35,553 nt of DNA, from assembly GCA_005791255.1 (NCBI GenBank), contig SXXK01000289.1:1-35553 (forward strand), in the 5' to 3' direction. A program made the translations under genes and the position numbers. The stretch comes from Planctomyces sp. (lineage in GTDB: Bacteria > Planctomycetota > Planctomycetia > Planctomycetales > Planctomycetaceae). How positions within the stretch are numbered: position 1 is the stretch's first letter; each line of letters starts with the position of its first letter. Under the pieces are notes generated by a model. That model did not search any database. It was not told where the DNA came from and worked only from the letters and a program-made list of their open reading frames with translations. Below, one piece after another: positions 17,525-27,106 of this stretch.

Positions 17525-17755
17525 ATGTTAGTGCTTACACGACGTACGTCAGAGACCATACGAATTGGTGACAACATCGTGATCCGAGTCAATCGGGTTG
17601 GTCGCCAGCAGGTCAGTCTGGGGATTGAAGCTCCACCGGACGTATCGGTGCTGCGGGGAGAATTGAAGCGGATGCCGGACGGAGCGACGGGGAATCCGCC
17701 GGTGGCAGCCAGCCTCGTCCCGCTGGCTCCTGAACAGTTCCGGGTCTCTGCCTGA
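17525..17755 (+). CDS. csrA: Carbon storage regulator CsrA
   Basis: MLVLTRRTSETIRIGDNIVIRVNRVGRQQVSLGIEAPPDVSVLRGEL matches the CsrA core (MLVLTRR..E.I.IGD.I.I.V.......V.LGI.AP..V.V.R.E); AGGAGG Shine-Dalgarno upstream. Confidence 0.93.
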   Translation: MLVLTRRTSETIRIGDNIVIRVNRVGRQQVSLGIEAPPDVSVLRGELKRMPDGATGNPPVAASLVPLAPEQFRVSA

Positions 17756-17770
17756 AAACGCTGTCATTCA

Positions 17771-17790
17771 CTGAAAACTGAAAACTGAAA
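17771..17790. repeat. Tandem heptad CTGAAAA (almost 3 copies) just upstream of the S41 peptidase
   Basis: ctgaaaactgaaaactgaaa, immediately before gggag...ATG(17804). Confidence 0.7.
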
Positions 17791-17803
17791 GGGAGTTTGG
17801 GTT

Positions 17804-19585
17804 ATGAAACGTGCATTGAAGCTGTGTGTGGCCGGGATGTTGTCACTGGTGTCTGTGTCATTGCAGGCGGATGATGAGGCGACGTTCCGCTCGGAGTATC
17901 CGCATCGAATGGAGTTGTCGCGGAGCGGAGCGGCGGAGTTTCCGGCGTTTCCGACTCGTCGACGCGGGGCGACTTCGAATCGTGTGGTTCCGCTGAGTGA
18001 CAGCGACGACGATTTTCGTCGGGAGCCTGTAGTGCGTGAAGAGGGGCTGGACCCCTTCATACCAGCTCCGACCCCGAGGGCGGTGGTGGATGACGAAAGC
18101 GAGCGGATTAAGGTGGTCCTGACCGGGCGATACAGTAATCCGGCGACTGTGCGGGCTGTGCGGGCTCTGTCCGGACGTCAGGCGAGTGAGTTGTTCGCGG
18201 AAGTGTCCAGCAAAATTGACGAGCGATCGCTGGAGCCGACGAGTTACGACGTGCGGGTGCGGCGGGCGCTGCGGAATCTCGGCTTGGCTCTGGATAACGA
18301 AGCCTTCATCAGAGGGTTGCGGATTTCCAGCGACAGTTTTCGAACTGATGCTTTTCGGGAATCGCTGGGCCGGCTGGCCGGTCGCATGACGGTTCGCAAT
18401 CGCAGTGATGCGGTGGCTGTCATGAATTCGGTGATGAAGGAATCAGAGCGAGTATCGGGATTGACGGCCAGCGTAGTGGCGTGGGAGTTTGCTCTGGCCA
18501 GCCTCGACACGCTCGATAAGTTCTCTGGTCTGGACCCCGCGGACCCCGACGTGCGTCGGGGGGCGGAAGCAGATGGCTGGCAGACAGCAGCTTTGGACGA
18601 GGAGATTGTGGGAATTGGTGTGGAGGTTCGTGAGCATGCTGATGGACTGCTGGTGGTAAAGCCGCTGAAGGGCAGTCCGGCCGCCGAAGCGGGCCTGCGA
18701 GCCGGCGATGTGGTGACGGCGATTGACGGCCGCAAGATCGCCGGCTTGAAGATGACGGAAAGCTCTGACCTGATGAAGGGAACCGCCGGCACTCGCATCG
18801 TTCTGGCAGTGACTCGTGAAGACGGCAGTGAGCGGACTTTCACAATTCTGCGTCGAAAGGTGCGGATCTGGACAGTCAACGATGTGCGAATGCTGAACTC
18901 GACAGGCACCGCCTATCTGAGTCTCAGCCGGTTTTCGGCGGGATCGACGGCTGAACTGGATGCGGCACTGGAGTCGCTGTATTCGCGCGGCATGAAGTCG
19001 CTGGTGCTGGACCTGCGTGGCAACCCGGGCGGACTGCTGACGACCTGTGTTGAAATAGCTGACAGATTTCTGCCGGTCGGAACCATCGTCTCAACTCGTG
19101 GCCGACTGCCTGCTGACAACATGGTCGAAAAGGCCACGTTTGCTCGGACCTGGTCCATGCCGCTGGTGGTGCTGATTGACGGCGACAGTGCATCCGCGAG
19201 TGAAATTTTTGCTGCAGCCATTCAGGAGAATCGACGAGGTGTGGTGGTGGGTGTGAAGTCGTATGGCAAGGGGTCTGTGCAGACGCACTTCCCACTCAAT
19301 TCGATTGCCGGTGACCTGCGGATCACGACTGCACTGTTTTATTCCCCGAATGGTCGACGGATGGCGGGAGAAGGAGTGAATCCGGATGTGGAAGTGTCGG
19401 ATCGGGACGGGGTGGCCAACGGAGATCGAATGCTGCTGGAAGCGGAGCGTCTGGCGGGCAGCACAGAACTGCTGTCGATGGCTCGTTCTGCGGCCCGAGT
19501 GCGTCCGGCGGATCCCGCGAAACCTCGCTCCGCCGCACTGGATAGTATCGCGGATCCGGTTGGTGGTCGCACTGCGGTGCACTGA
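17804..19585 (+). CDS. S41-family C-terminal processing peptidase with PDZ domain
   Basis: PDZ-like VVKPLKGSPAAEAGLRAGDVVTAIDGRKIAG; S41 core LVLDLRGNPGGLLTTCVEIADRFLP, VVLIDGDSASASEIFAAAIQENRRGVVVGVKSYGKGSVQT (Ser/Lys retained); signal peptide. Confidence 0.95.
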   Translation: MKRALKLCVAGMLSLVSVSLQADDEATFRSEYPHRMELSRSGAAEFPAFPTRRRGATSNRVVPLSDSDDDFRREPVVREEGLDPFIPAPTPRAVVDDESERIKVVLTGRYSNPATVRAVRALSGRQASELFAEVSSKIDERSLEPTSYDVRVRRALRNLGLALDNEAFIRGLRISSDSFRTDAFRESLGRLAGRMTVRNRSDAVAVMNSVMKESERVSGLTASVVAWEFALASLDTLDKFSGLDPADPDVRRGAEADGWQTAALDEEIVGIGVEVREHADGLLVVKPLKGSPAAEAGLRAGDVVTAIDGRKIAGLKMTESSDLMKGTAGTRIVLAVTREDGSERTFTILRRKVRIWTVNDVRMLNSTGTAYLSLSRFSAGSTAELDAALESLYSRGMKSLVLDLRGNPGGLLTTCVEIADRFLPVGTIVSTRGRLPADNMVEKATFARTWSMPLVVLIDGDSASASEIFAAAIQENRRGVVVGVKSYGKGSVQTHFPLNSIAGDLRITTALFYSPNGRRMAGEGVNPDVEVSDRDGVANGDRMLLEAERLAGSTELLSMARSAARVRPADPAKPRSAALDSIADPVGGRTAVH

Positions 19586-19699
19586 TGCATGGGCTGGCAG
19601 ATTCGGTCGGCGGTCAGCGAACAGGGATTGTTCGCGGCTGACTGAATGGGGTTGATGGAGTGCTCTTTCAGGGAATTGAGTATGAGTGAAGTGAACAAT

Positions 19700-19771
19700 G
19701 CCCGGAGCTTTCTGAGTGTGCTGTGACTGGTCTCGTCGGACCGGTCCCAGCCTGCTCAGAAAGCTCCGGGC
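19700..19771. terminator. Long hairpin (17-bp perfect outer stem), probable bidirectional terminator or structured RNA
   Basis: GCCCGGAGCTTTCTGAG (19700..19716) pairs exactly with CTCAGAAAGCTCCGGGC (19755..19771). Inner stem GACTGGTC-TCGTCG-GACCGGTC (19725..19746). Followed by tttctgc. Confidence 0.65.
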
Positions 19772-19880
19772 TTTCTGCATCCGCTGCCGCAGGGGAATTG
19801 ATTCGAGGAACTGTTGCCGGCGCGGCAGCAGCAGACGGGAACGGCTGGACGGGGACTTACGCAGCGCGGCGTGGCCGGCG

Positions 19881-19976
19881 TCAGAACCACAGCAGCCAGT
19901 GAATCACCTGGCCCAGCACGGTTCGCAGCGACTTGTGCGAAGTAGATCCGCTTTGAGATCGTGAGCGTTCGGACAT
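19881..19976 (-). CDS. Candidate micropeptide A (31 aa), MSERSRSQSGSTSHKSLRTVLGQVIHWLLWF
   Basis: Shares the C-terminal KSLRxVLxxxxHWLLWF and TGA with ORF 20208..20327, with synonymous codon differences (AAG/AAA, TCG/TCT). Confidence 0.4.
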   Translation of the reverse strand: MSERSRSQSGSTSHKSLRTVLGQVIHWLLWF

Positions 19977-20207
19977 GAGCGTTCCGCCAGGATTTCGATT
20001 GCATGAAGAAAAGCTGCGACCAACGACTTCACTGAGATGCAAAACCTGTTCCTCACAGCCGAAATGATCGCAGGAATCGGCGCGACCGGTGAGATCCGTG
20101 CAATCGTCACAACAGTAGCAGCTCAACATGGTCCCTCGACAGGTGTTAATGAAACTGTACAAACTATTTACAGCCTGTTCGCTCGGCTGAACTGCAGTGT
20201 TTCATGC

Positions 20208-20327
20208 TCAGAACCACAGCAGCCAGTGCAACGCGCGAGTCAGAACAGCTCGCAGAGATTTGTCTGAGTTCTGGTTGCGTGACTTGCCGGAGTAACTGCA
20301 TTCGTGGATTCTGGAACGGCTGAACAT
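20208..20327 (-). CDS. Candidate micropeptide B (39 aa), MFSRSRIHECSYSGKSRNQNSDKSLRAVLTRALHWLLWF
   Basis: Paralogous C-terminus to 19881..19976; the final 21 nt (CACTGGCTGCTGTGGTTCTGA) are identical. Confidence 0.4.
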   Translation of the reverse strand: MFSRSRIHECSYSGKSRNQNSDKSLRAVLTRALHWLLWF

Positions 20328-20718
20328 GGCAAGTGGCCCCCGGCTGGTTGTTCGTGTTTGCATTTTCCCTGCAGATCGTGACGAGAAATGGCAGGCTGAT
20401 GACCTTGTCGCAGTGGTTCGCCGGTAAGCAACTGTCGTGCCACACATTCGCGGCTGTGACGCACGGGACGGGGTGTGAGTAGTCATCCGTGCGGGAACAG
20501 CGAGGCCTGGGGGTTTCACTAATCCGCAGGATCGTTGTAACTGGAAAAGTCAAATGGGAGTTTTCCGGATCACTTTTTCCGATCCCTGTCAGGTTCGGCA
20601 CAGTGGAATCTGAGGTCTGCGGGGCCCGGTGTATCACCACGTTAACAGTTTGAAAGTCAACGGGTTCAGAACGCTGAGCGATATTCGTCTGCAACGGAAT
20701 TCCGCTGACGGAATCTGA

Positions 20719-22065
20719 TCAGGGGCGAGGCTTTGCAGCGGTGGAAGATTTTACGGCGGTCTCCCTGATCAGCAGTGGGCGGTGTTTTCCGGTCAGCAGT
20801 CGAGCAGTCAGAGCCTGTTGCAGCAGGTCTTCAAATTGCGTGGCAGCGTTCTGCAGCGCCCGCTGCACGACAGCTCCCATGCCCAGTGCGGACTGCAGTT
20901 GCTGCTGCAGTCCGAGGGCGGCTGACAGTTCGGCGATCTGCTGTACCTGGGGATCGTTCTGCAGTGCTGCGAGATCGCTCGCCTGATTTTCACCGGCGGT
21001 CGCTGTACCCGTGGCTGCCGCAGTGAGGTGCCATTTTTCGTCCGCGGCCTGGTACCACAGGGAACGCCGAACGGCAGCCTCGCCGGAATTCAGATCCGTT
21101 GTGAATTCGGATACCACGACAGTGCGTTTCTGCCGGGCTCGAGCCATGTCTGCGGCGGCCGTCGGCAGAGTTTCCAGGACTCCGGTAATTGAGTCTTTGC
21201 CGGCGTTCAGTCTGACTGGCTGTCCTGATGCTTCATCCAGCAGGTCCTGCAACAGTCCGCGAGTGCTTTGGCCGGCAGCCACCTGCAGCAGTTGAGCGGG
21301 ATCCGGGCGACTGGCCTCGTCGATAAATGCAGTACCTGAACGCACCAGTTTCAGGGCTTCATTTGTGCGTACGTCGATGGCTGCGCGGATGCACCAGGCG
21401 ACCTGCTGCAGTTGTGCTTCGCTCATGTCCGCAGCAGGTTCCGCCATGCCAGGCGCGGCGGCTGCGGACTGCTGCAGCCGGGCTGCCACGGCTTTCCAGT
21501 GCATCTGTTCAAAATCTGTGATGTCGGCTGCCATGGCACGCAGTCCCAGCATTCGCTGTGCATCCGTGCGCAGATCCGCTGTCCGGAAGGATGATCGCAG
21601 CGATTCGACGACCACATGCGTCGGCAGCATGTCTTCATCCGGTTCCAGTCGCTGCAGAACTTCCTGCAGCAGTGTGGTGCGGGCCAGATTTCCAGGCGGA
21701 TCGGATTCTTGTTCACCAACTGGCTGTTTCGCTGCGGCCTCCGTCAGCAGGACCTTCAGCCGCTGTGCATTGGCTTGCAGGGATGTGCGAGCGACCGGGC
21801 GCACGGATCGCTCGAGGAAATCGGGAGCATGCTGTTTGAGCCAGCTGGTGCGTACCAGCAGTTGTGGCGGTTTTCTGGCGACGGCCACACCCTTGAGTCT
21901 GGTGCCATCCTGCAGCAGCATCTGGTCCACAACGGTGTCACGGACTGACCTCACCGGCGGATCATCCGCGATCAGGGGCGACAGGGCCAGTAACCATAAT
22001 GCCGGAGCGAGCAGCCGTGGCCGCTGACTGCAAACGCCGGGTTTATGAACTTCGATTCGGCCCAT
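20719..22065 (-). CDS. Exported protein of unknown function, Ala/Gln/Leu-rich
   Basis: Likely start at 22065: MGRIEVHKPGVCSQRPRLLAPALWLLALSPLIADDPP (signal-like). Long open frame with coding-like composition; no family recognised. Confidence 0.75.
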   Translation of the reverse strand: MGRIEVHKPGVCSQRPRLLAPALWLLALSPLIADDPPVRSVRDTVVDQMLLQDGTRLKGVAVARKPPQLLVRTSWLKQHAPDFLERSVRPVARTSLQANAQRLKVLLTEAAAKQPVGEQESDPPGNLARTTLLQEVLQRLEPDEDMLPTHVVVESLRSSFRTADLRTDAQRMLGLRAMAADITDFEQMHWKAVAARLQQSAAAAPGMAEPAADMSEAQLQQVAWCIRAAIDVRTNEALKLVRSGTAFIDEASRPDPAQLLQVAAGQSTRGLLQDLLDEASGQPVRLNAGKDSITGVLETLPTAAADMARARQKRTVVVSEFTTDLNSGEAAVRRSLWYQAADEKWHLTAAATGTATAGENQASDLAALQNDPQVQQIAELSAALGLQQQLQSALGMGAVVQRALQNAATQFEDLLQQALTARLLTGKHRPLLIRETAVKSSTAAKPRP

Positions 22066-22337
22066 TTCAGAACTCCCGAAATGCCCTGCTGCTGAAGGCA
22101 GCGGCAGGCAAGGTCCGGAGGATACCGTGGCATGTCGATCCGGGGAAGTGGCCGGCAATTCGTCAAAACCGGCAGTTTTTGCCGTTTTGCGAGTCTGAGA
22201 ACACCGCTGTGGGTTCAGGAACCCGGAATTCGCTGCTGGCTGCGCGTCGTTCGCCATGACATAATCCGAAAAGCTCTCAGAGATGAAGCTCTCGTCCTTT
22301 TCCCGTGTCACCTGCGGCGCAAGTAGGAACCTGCAGA

Positions 22338-22979
22338 ATGAAACAGCGTTTTTTATGTGTGCCGCTTTTTGGTCCGCCGGGCGTCGGCAAGGGGACTCAG
22401 GGCAAGATTCTGGCCACCATCCCGGGGTTCTTTCATCTGTCGGTGGGTGACGTGTTTCGATCGATTGATATCGGTTCGGACAACGGTCGGGAAGTCTACA
22501 AGCACATTTCGCGGGGCCAACTGGTACCCGACGATCTGACCATCAAGATCTGGCGAAAGGCTGTCGAAGCCTACGTGGCGCTCAGCTGGTTCAAGCCTCG
22601 GGAAGACCTGCTGATTCTTGACGGGATGCCGCGTAACGTGCATCAGGTGGAATTGGTCAAGGAATACCTGGACATCCGCAAGGTGATCTACCTGAAGTGC
22701 TCGGACGAAGAGGGCATGATCCACCGCATTCGTCGTCGTGCCATCCGCGAAAACCGGATTGACGATGCCAACGAAGAGGTGATGCGTCATCGCTTTCGGG
22801 TCTATCGGGAAGTGACCGAACCCGTATTGCAGAATTACGACAGTTCGATCATTCATGAAGTGGATGCCAACGGTTCACCGGCGGAAGTACTGCGGGCGAT
22901 TCTTGATTGTCTGATTCCCGTACAGAATGATCTGTTCGCCGCCAATCGTCGTGAAGAAGAAACAAAAACCGGCTCCTGA
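22338..22979 (+). CDS. Adenylate-kinase-like nucleoside monophosphate kinase
   Basis: P-loop GPPGVGKGTQ; LSVGDVFRS; GQLVPDD; DGMPRNVHQ; RIDDANEEVMRHRFRVY. ATG at 22338. Confidence 0.9.
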   Translation: MKQRFLCVPLFGPPGVGKGTQGKILATIPGFFHLSVGDVFRSIDIGSDNGREVYKHISRGQLVPDDLTIKIWRKAVEAYVALSWFKPREDLLILDGMPRNVHQVELVKEYLDIRKVIYLKCSDEEGMIHRIRRRAIRENRIDDANEEVMRHRFRVYREVTEPVLQNYDSSIIHEVDANGSPAEVLRAILDCLIPVQNDLFAANRREEETKTGS

Positions 22980-23000
22980 GGCCACAACAGCGAGTGCCGC

Positions 23001-23318
23001 ATGTCAGACAAGAAACTGTCCCACGTCGTCTTCTTCACCCTGAAGAATGGCTCGCCGGAAAACATTTCCGCGATGGTAGCCGCCTGTCATCGGTACCTGA
23101 AGAATCATCCCGGTGTCGCAGCGTTTTTTGCCGGCGAACTGGCCCCCGAGTATGCTCGACCCGTCAACGACCGGGCCTTTCATGTTTGTCTGAACGTGGT
23201 GTTCGATTCACGGGCGTCTCATGACATCTATCAGACCGCTGCAGATCATGTGAGGTTCATCGAAGAAAACCGTGACAAGTGGGCGCAGGTACGAGTCTTT
23301 GACGCGGACGTCACCTGA
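23001..23318 (+). CDS. Dabb-family (stress-responsive A/B barrel) protein
   Basis: MSDKKLSHVVFFTLKNGSPENISAMVAACHRYLKNHPGVAAFFAGELA...VVFDSRASHDIYQTAADHVRFIEEN, a typical Dabb pattern. Confidence 0.9.
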   Translation: MSDKKLSHVVFFTLKNGSPENISAMVAACHRYLKNHPGVAAFFAGELAPEYARPVNDRAFHVCLNVVFDSRASHDIYQTAADHVRFIEENRDKWAQVRVFDADVT

Positions 23319-23345
23319 GTCTCTGATGGGTGGAGCGGGCAAACC

Positions 23346-25469
23346 ATGGGGGCCGAGGAAGTCGTCAGTCATCGAATTCCGCGGACCTCCGAGTGGCTGC
23401 TGGCAATCTGTCTGGGTCTGCTGCTGCTGTGCTGGCAATGGACCGGGCTGCTGACCGGTGGTGGGTTGGTTGGTGGCGACACCTACCCGTACTTTTTTCC
23501 GCAAAAGCAACTGCTGTCTGAGGAATTTGCGGCCGGGCGGATTCCGCTGTGGCATGACCGCACCGCACTCGGTTATCCGCTGCTGGCGGAAAGTCAGGGC
23601 GGAATTTTTTATCCGCTGACGCAGGTGCTGTACCGCCTGTTGTCGGTCCACGCGGCCTGGCACGTCAGTCTTCTGCTGCACTACTGGGCCGCTTATGTGG
23701 CTGCATGGAGATATGCTCGCAGTCAGGGTTTGCGGCAGTGGTCAGCGCTGCTGGCGGCACTGGTGTTTGTCTACGGCTGGTTTCCTGCTCGATCATCGCT
23801 GGAGTGGAGCATCATCGGGGGTGTCTGGTTTCCGGTGTGTCTCTGGCAAACCACTCGGCTGCTGGAAAATCCAGGTCTGCGTCGACTGAGCCTGCTGGCT
23901 GCGGCCTTTGCCCTGCATCTGCTGGCCGGCCACTTTGCACTGGCGTTCATCACGCAGCTGACTTGTCTGGCGGTTCCAGTGTGCCATGTGCTGGTGGTGC
24001 CGTCACTGTCGGTGGCGGAGCGTTGGCGGGCAGCTCGCACTGGCCTCGGCTGGTGCAGCGTCGCATTGCTGACCGGCCTGCTGCTGTCCTCTGTCCAGTT
24101 GCTGCCGACGCTGGAGCTGCGGCGGGCCAGTCAGCGCGACGGGATTCGATCGGAGGCTGATCGCACGGTGGCCTTCAATCCTGCGTACGGGCACCTGCCG
24201 CCACTTTATGTGACGCAGCTGGCTGCTTCCTGGTGGTACTGGCATTCGCCTGAAGTGGTGCAATCGCGAGCCATGCTGAGGACGCCGGGTGCCTGCGGCG
24301 CTGATACCAACGCCGTGGAGGCTCATCTGTATCTTGGATTGCTGCCCCTCGGACTTTGTCTGCTGGCTTTGAACCGCCGGATTCGTCGGCAGCTGCCCGG
24401 ATCCGGCTGGAAGATCTGGCTGCTGCTGTCCGCCGCCGCTCTGATTTATGCGACCGGCTGGCTGGTACCGGTGCTGGGGCGTTTGCCGGGATTTGGATTC
24501 TTCATGGGCCCCGGACGTTATTCGATTGTCAGTCAGCTGGGGCTTGCGCTGCTGGCCGGACTGGTGCTGGATGTGATACTGCGGCGTCGCAGCGCGGTGC
24601 TGCGTGTGGGAGTTTCAGCAGCAGTGGCCGGGATCACGATGGTGGACCTGCAGTGGTCTGCACTGGCGGTCAGTGACGCCGTCGTCATTGCAAATCCCCC
24701 GCTGAAATCACTGCCGGACAGCTGGCTGGCTCAGACACTGCAGTCGGAGGATCGCCTGAGTCCAGTACGAGTGTTTGCGCCGGGGGCCAACATAGTGAAT
24801 TTGTGCGGTGTGAGCAGTGTGCCGCAGTATCTGGGACTGGGCCCGGCTGCCTATTTTCGAACAGAATTTCAGGCTGCATTTGCCATGGCCACCGATGCTG
24901 AGGATTACCCAGGTACAGCTCAGGCCGTGCAGCTTGATCGACTCGGTGTGACGCATCTGCTGACGACAGAACCGATCGCTCGACCTGCCGTCGGACTGCA
25001 GCTGCTGCGCTCTGCACCGGATGCCTTTCTGAATCGCGTCTGGGGGCGTGGTGTGGAGCCCTGTTTTCTGTATCGAATCAACGGCAGTGCCGGGCGACTG
25101 CAGTCTGAGCCTGCTGATGCGCTGCAGCAGGTTCGCTGGCTGCAGCGGCAGCCGGCACGGGTCGAATTTCAAGTGACCACGACAGCCGACTGTGTGCTGC
25201 GGCTGGCGGATCTGAGTTTCCCGGGCTGGTCGGTGCAGGTTCTGAATCAGGATGGCGTGTTGTTGAATGCCCCTGAGGCAAAGCCTGTCGAGGAAGACGA
25301 TTATCATCGCAGTGTCACTGTGCCGGCCGGGATTCACCGAGTGATCTGGACGTATGACTCCGGCAGCTTCCGACTGGGGCTGCTGTTGAGTGCAGGGACA
25401 CTGGCTGTACTGCTGGGATTGCTGCTGCGGGAGTCGCGGATGCGGGCGACTGTTAACGATCGCTCCTGA
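23346..25469 (+). CDS. YfhO-family multi-pass membrane protein
   Basis: GGDTYPYFFPQKQLLSEEFAAGRIPLWHDRTALGYPLLAESQGGIFYPLTQVLYRLLS; multiple TM helices; C-terminal FPGWSVQVLNQDG..VPAGIHRVIWTYDSGSFRLG. Confidence 0.85.
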   Translation: MGAEEVVSHRIPRTSEWLLAICLGLLLLCWQWTGLLTGGGLVGGDTYPYFFPQKQLLSEEFAAGRIPLWHDRTALGYPLLAESQGGIFYPLTQVLYRLLSVHAAWHVSLLLHYWAAYVAAWRYARSQGLRQWSALLAALVFVYGWFPARSSLEWSIIGGVWFPVCLWQTTRLLENPGLRRLSLLAAAFALHLLAGHFALAFITQLTCLAVPVCHVLVVPSLSVAERWRAARTGLGWCSVALLTGLLLSSVQLLPTLELRRASQRDGIRSEADRTVAFNPAYGHLPPLYVTQLAASWWYWHSPEVVQSRAMLRTPGACGADTNAVEAHLYLGLLPLGLCLLALNRRIRRQLPGSGWKIWLLLSAAALIYATGWLVPVLGRLPGFGFFMGPGRYSIVSQLGLALLAGLVLDVILRRRSAVLRVGVSAAVAGITMVDLQWSALAVSDAVVIANPPLKSLPDSWLAQTLQSEDRLSPVRVFAPGANIVNLCGVSSVPQYLGLGPAAYFRTEFQAAFAMATDAEDYPGTAQAVQLDRLGVTHLLTTEPIARPAVGLQLLRSAPDAFLNRVWGRGVEPCFLYRINGSAGRLQSEPADALQQVRWLQRQPARVEFQVTTTADCVLRLADLSFPGWSVQVLNQDGVLLNAPEAKPVEEDDYHRSVTVPAGIHRVIWTYDSGSFRLGLLLSAGTLAVLLGLLLRESRMRATVNDRS

Positions 25470-25797
25470 AAAGGGAGACGTGGCAGTGTGCAGTCTGGGG
25501 GGAATGATAAATCGGCCTGGGAAGTTGTCCCCCTGCGGGGGCGAGGGGAGGATTGGAGTTGCCAGTTGGTTTCCCTGGCGGCTTCGCGTGAGGGTTTGTC
25601 GGCTGCCTGTTTGCAGCGAACCTGTCGCTGTTGTTCATTTTCGTGCTGCCGCGGCTTTGCGTGGACCAGCGGCATCTGATCACCACGACCTCGCTGACAG
25701 GAAGTGGTGGGCGATGTTTTGTCCACGTGCCGGAATCGGTGTCTGATGCCGGTATCCGTTGTATCTGCAGGTCACGTGGGCGTTCTGAGAGATCAGT

Positions 25798-26889
25798 TCA
25801 GGTATTGAACAGGAAGTGGCAGATGTCGCCGTCCTGCATCACGTATGCCTTCCCTTCAACTCGCAGCTTGCCGGCTGCCCGGATTTCCTTTTCCGATTTG
25901 TACGTTTCCAGATCTTCCAGTGAGTAGACTTCGCAGCGAATGAAACCTTTTTCGAAGTCGCTGTGAATGACTCCGGCGGCCTGCGGGGCAGTGGCACCGA
26001 CCGGAATCGTCCACGCCCGTACTTCCTTCTCACCCGCAGTGAAATAGCTCTGCAGGCCCAGTGTCTTGTAGGCCGCCCGCGCCAGAGGGCCAAGTCCTGG
26101 TTCCGTCAGACCCACCGACTGCAGCATCTCGTTGCGATCGGCTTCATCCAGTTCGGCCAGTTCAGCTTCCAGTTTGGCACAGATCGGCACCACATTGGCC
26201 CCGTTCGTGGTGGCGTACTGACGGACCTGCTGCACCAGCGTTCCCTGACCATCCAGGTCATCTTCTGCAACGTTGGCAACGAACAGCACCGGCTTGGCAG
26301 TCATCAGGCCAATGGCCCTGACGACGGCTTTTTCTTCGTCAGTGAAGCTGCAGGTTCGCAGCGGTTTGCCTTCGTTGACCCACGCCTGACACTTCTCCAT
26401 CACCGTGGCTCGCAGTTTGGCTTCCTTGTCACCACTTTTGGCGGATCGCTGTGCTTTGGGCAGCGAGTTTTCAAGGGTCTGCATGTCGGCCAGCAACAGT
26501 TCAGTTTCAATCGTCTCAATGTCCGAAAGCGGATTTACTCCACCACCGACATGAGTGATGTCGTCGTCCACGAAGCAGCGAACCACCTGCATGATGGCGT
26601 CCACTTCGCGGATGTGACTGAGGAATTTATTGCCCAGACCCTCACCTTCACTGGCACCTTTGACGATCCCGGCAATGTCCACCAGTTTCAGAGCGGCCGG
26701 AATGACTTTCTGCGGCGGAATGTACTTCGTGATTCGGTGCAGTCGCTGGTCCGGAACGCTGACGATCCCCTCGTTCGGCTCAATCGTGCAGAACGGGTAG
26801 TTGGCGCTTTGAGCAGCAGTGGAGCAGGTCAGAGCGTTGAACAGGGTGCTTTTGCCGACATTCGGCAGGCCGACAATTCCGGCTTCCAT
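25798..26889 (-). CDS. ychF: Redox-regulated ATPase YchF
   Basis: [50 protein letters not shown] ... [46 protein letters not shown]-like C-terminus ([13 protein letters not shown]). Confidence 0.97.
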   Translation of the reverse strand: MEAGIVGLPNVGKSTLFNALTCSTAAQSANYPFCTIEPNEGIVSVPDQRLHRITKYIPPQKVIPAALKLVDIAGIVKGASEGEGLGNKFLSHIREVDAIMQVVRCFVDDDITHVGGGVNPLSDIETIETELLLADMQTLENSLPKAQRSAKSGDKEAKLRATVMEKCQAWVNEGKPLRTCSFTDEEKAVVRAIGLMTAKPVLFVANVAEDDLDGQGTLVQQVRQYATTNGANVVPICAKLEAELAELDEADRNEMLQSVGLTEPGLGPLARAAYKTLGLQSYFTAGEKEVRAWTIPVGATAPQAAGVIHSDFEKGFIRCEVYSLEDLETYKSEKEIRAAGKLRVEGKAYVMQDGDICHFLFNT

Positions 26890-27106
26890 GAATCAGGTTC
26901 CAGCTGAGCAGAGGTAACAGAGGCCTCGAAAGGTCCGAGGCGCGGCGGGGGAGTGTAGCAGATTTTCGGGGCGTCGCAGGCCAGAAATTCCGCGGATTTT
27001 CGTCGTTGCCGGTTCAGAAAATGCCTGCCGACCGTGAGCAGCTCAGTGGAAACTGGTCTTGTCGATCGGCAGAAATTGCTGGTAGTCTGCCGACAGGAGA
27101 CAGTTT

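Noticed and set aside
25963-26907. 314-aa plus-strand ORF
   Set aside because: Antisense to ychF, which is unambiguous.
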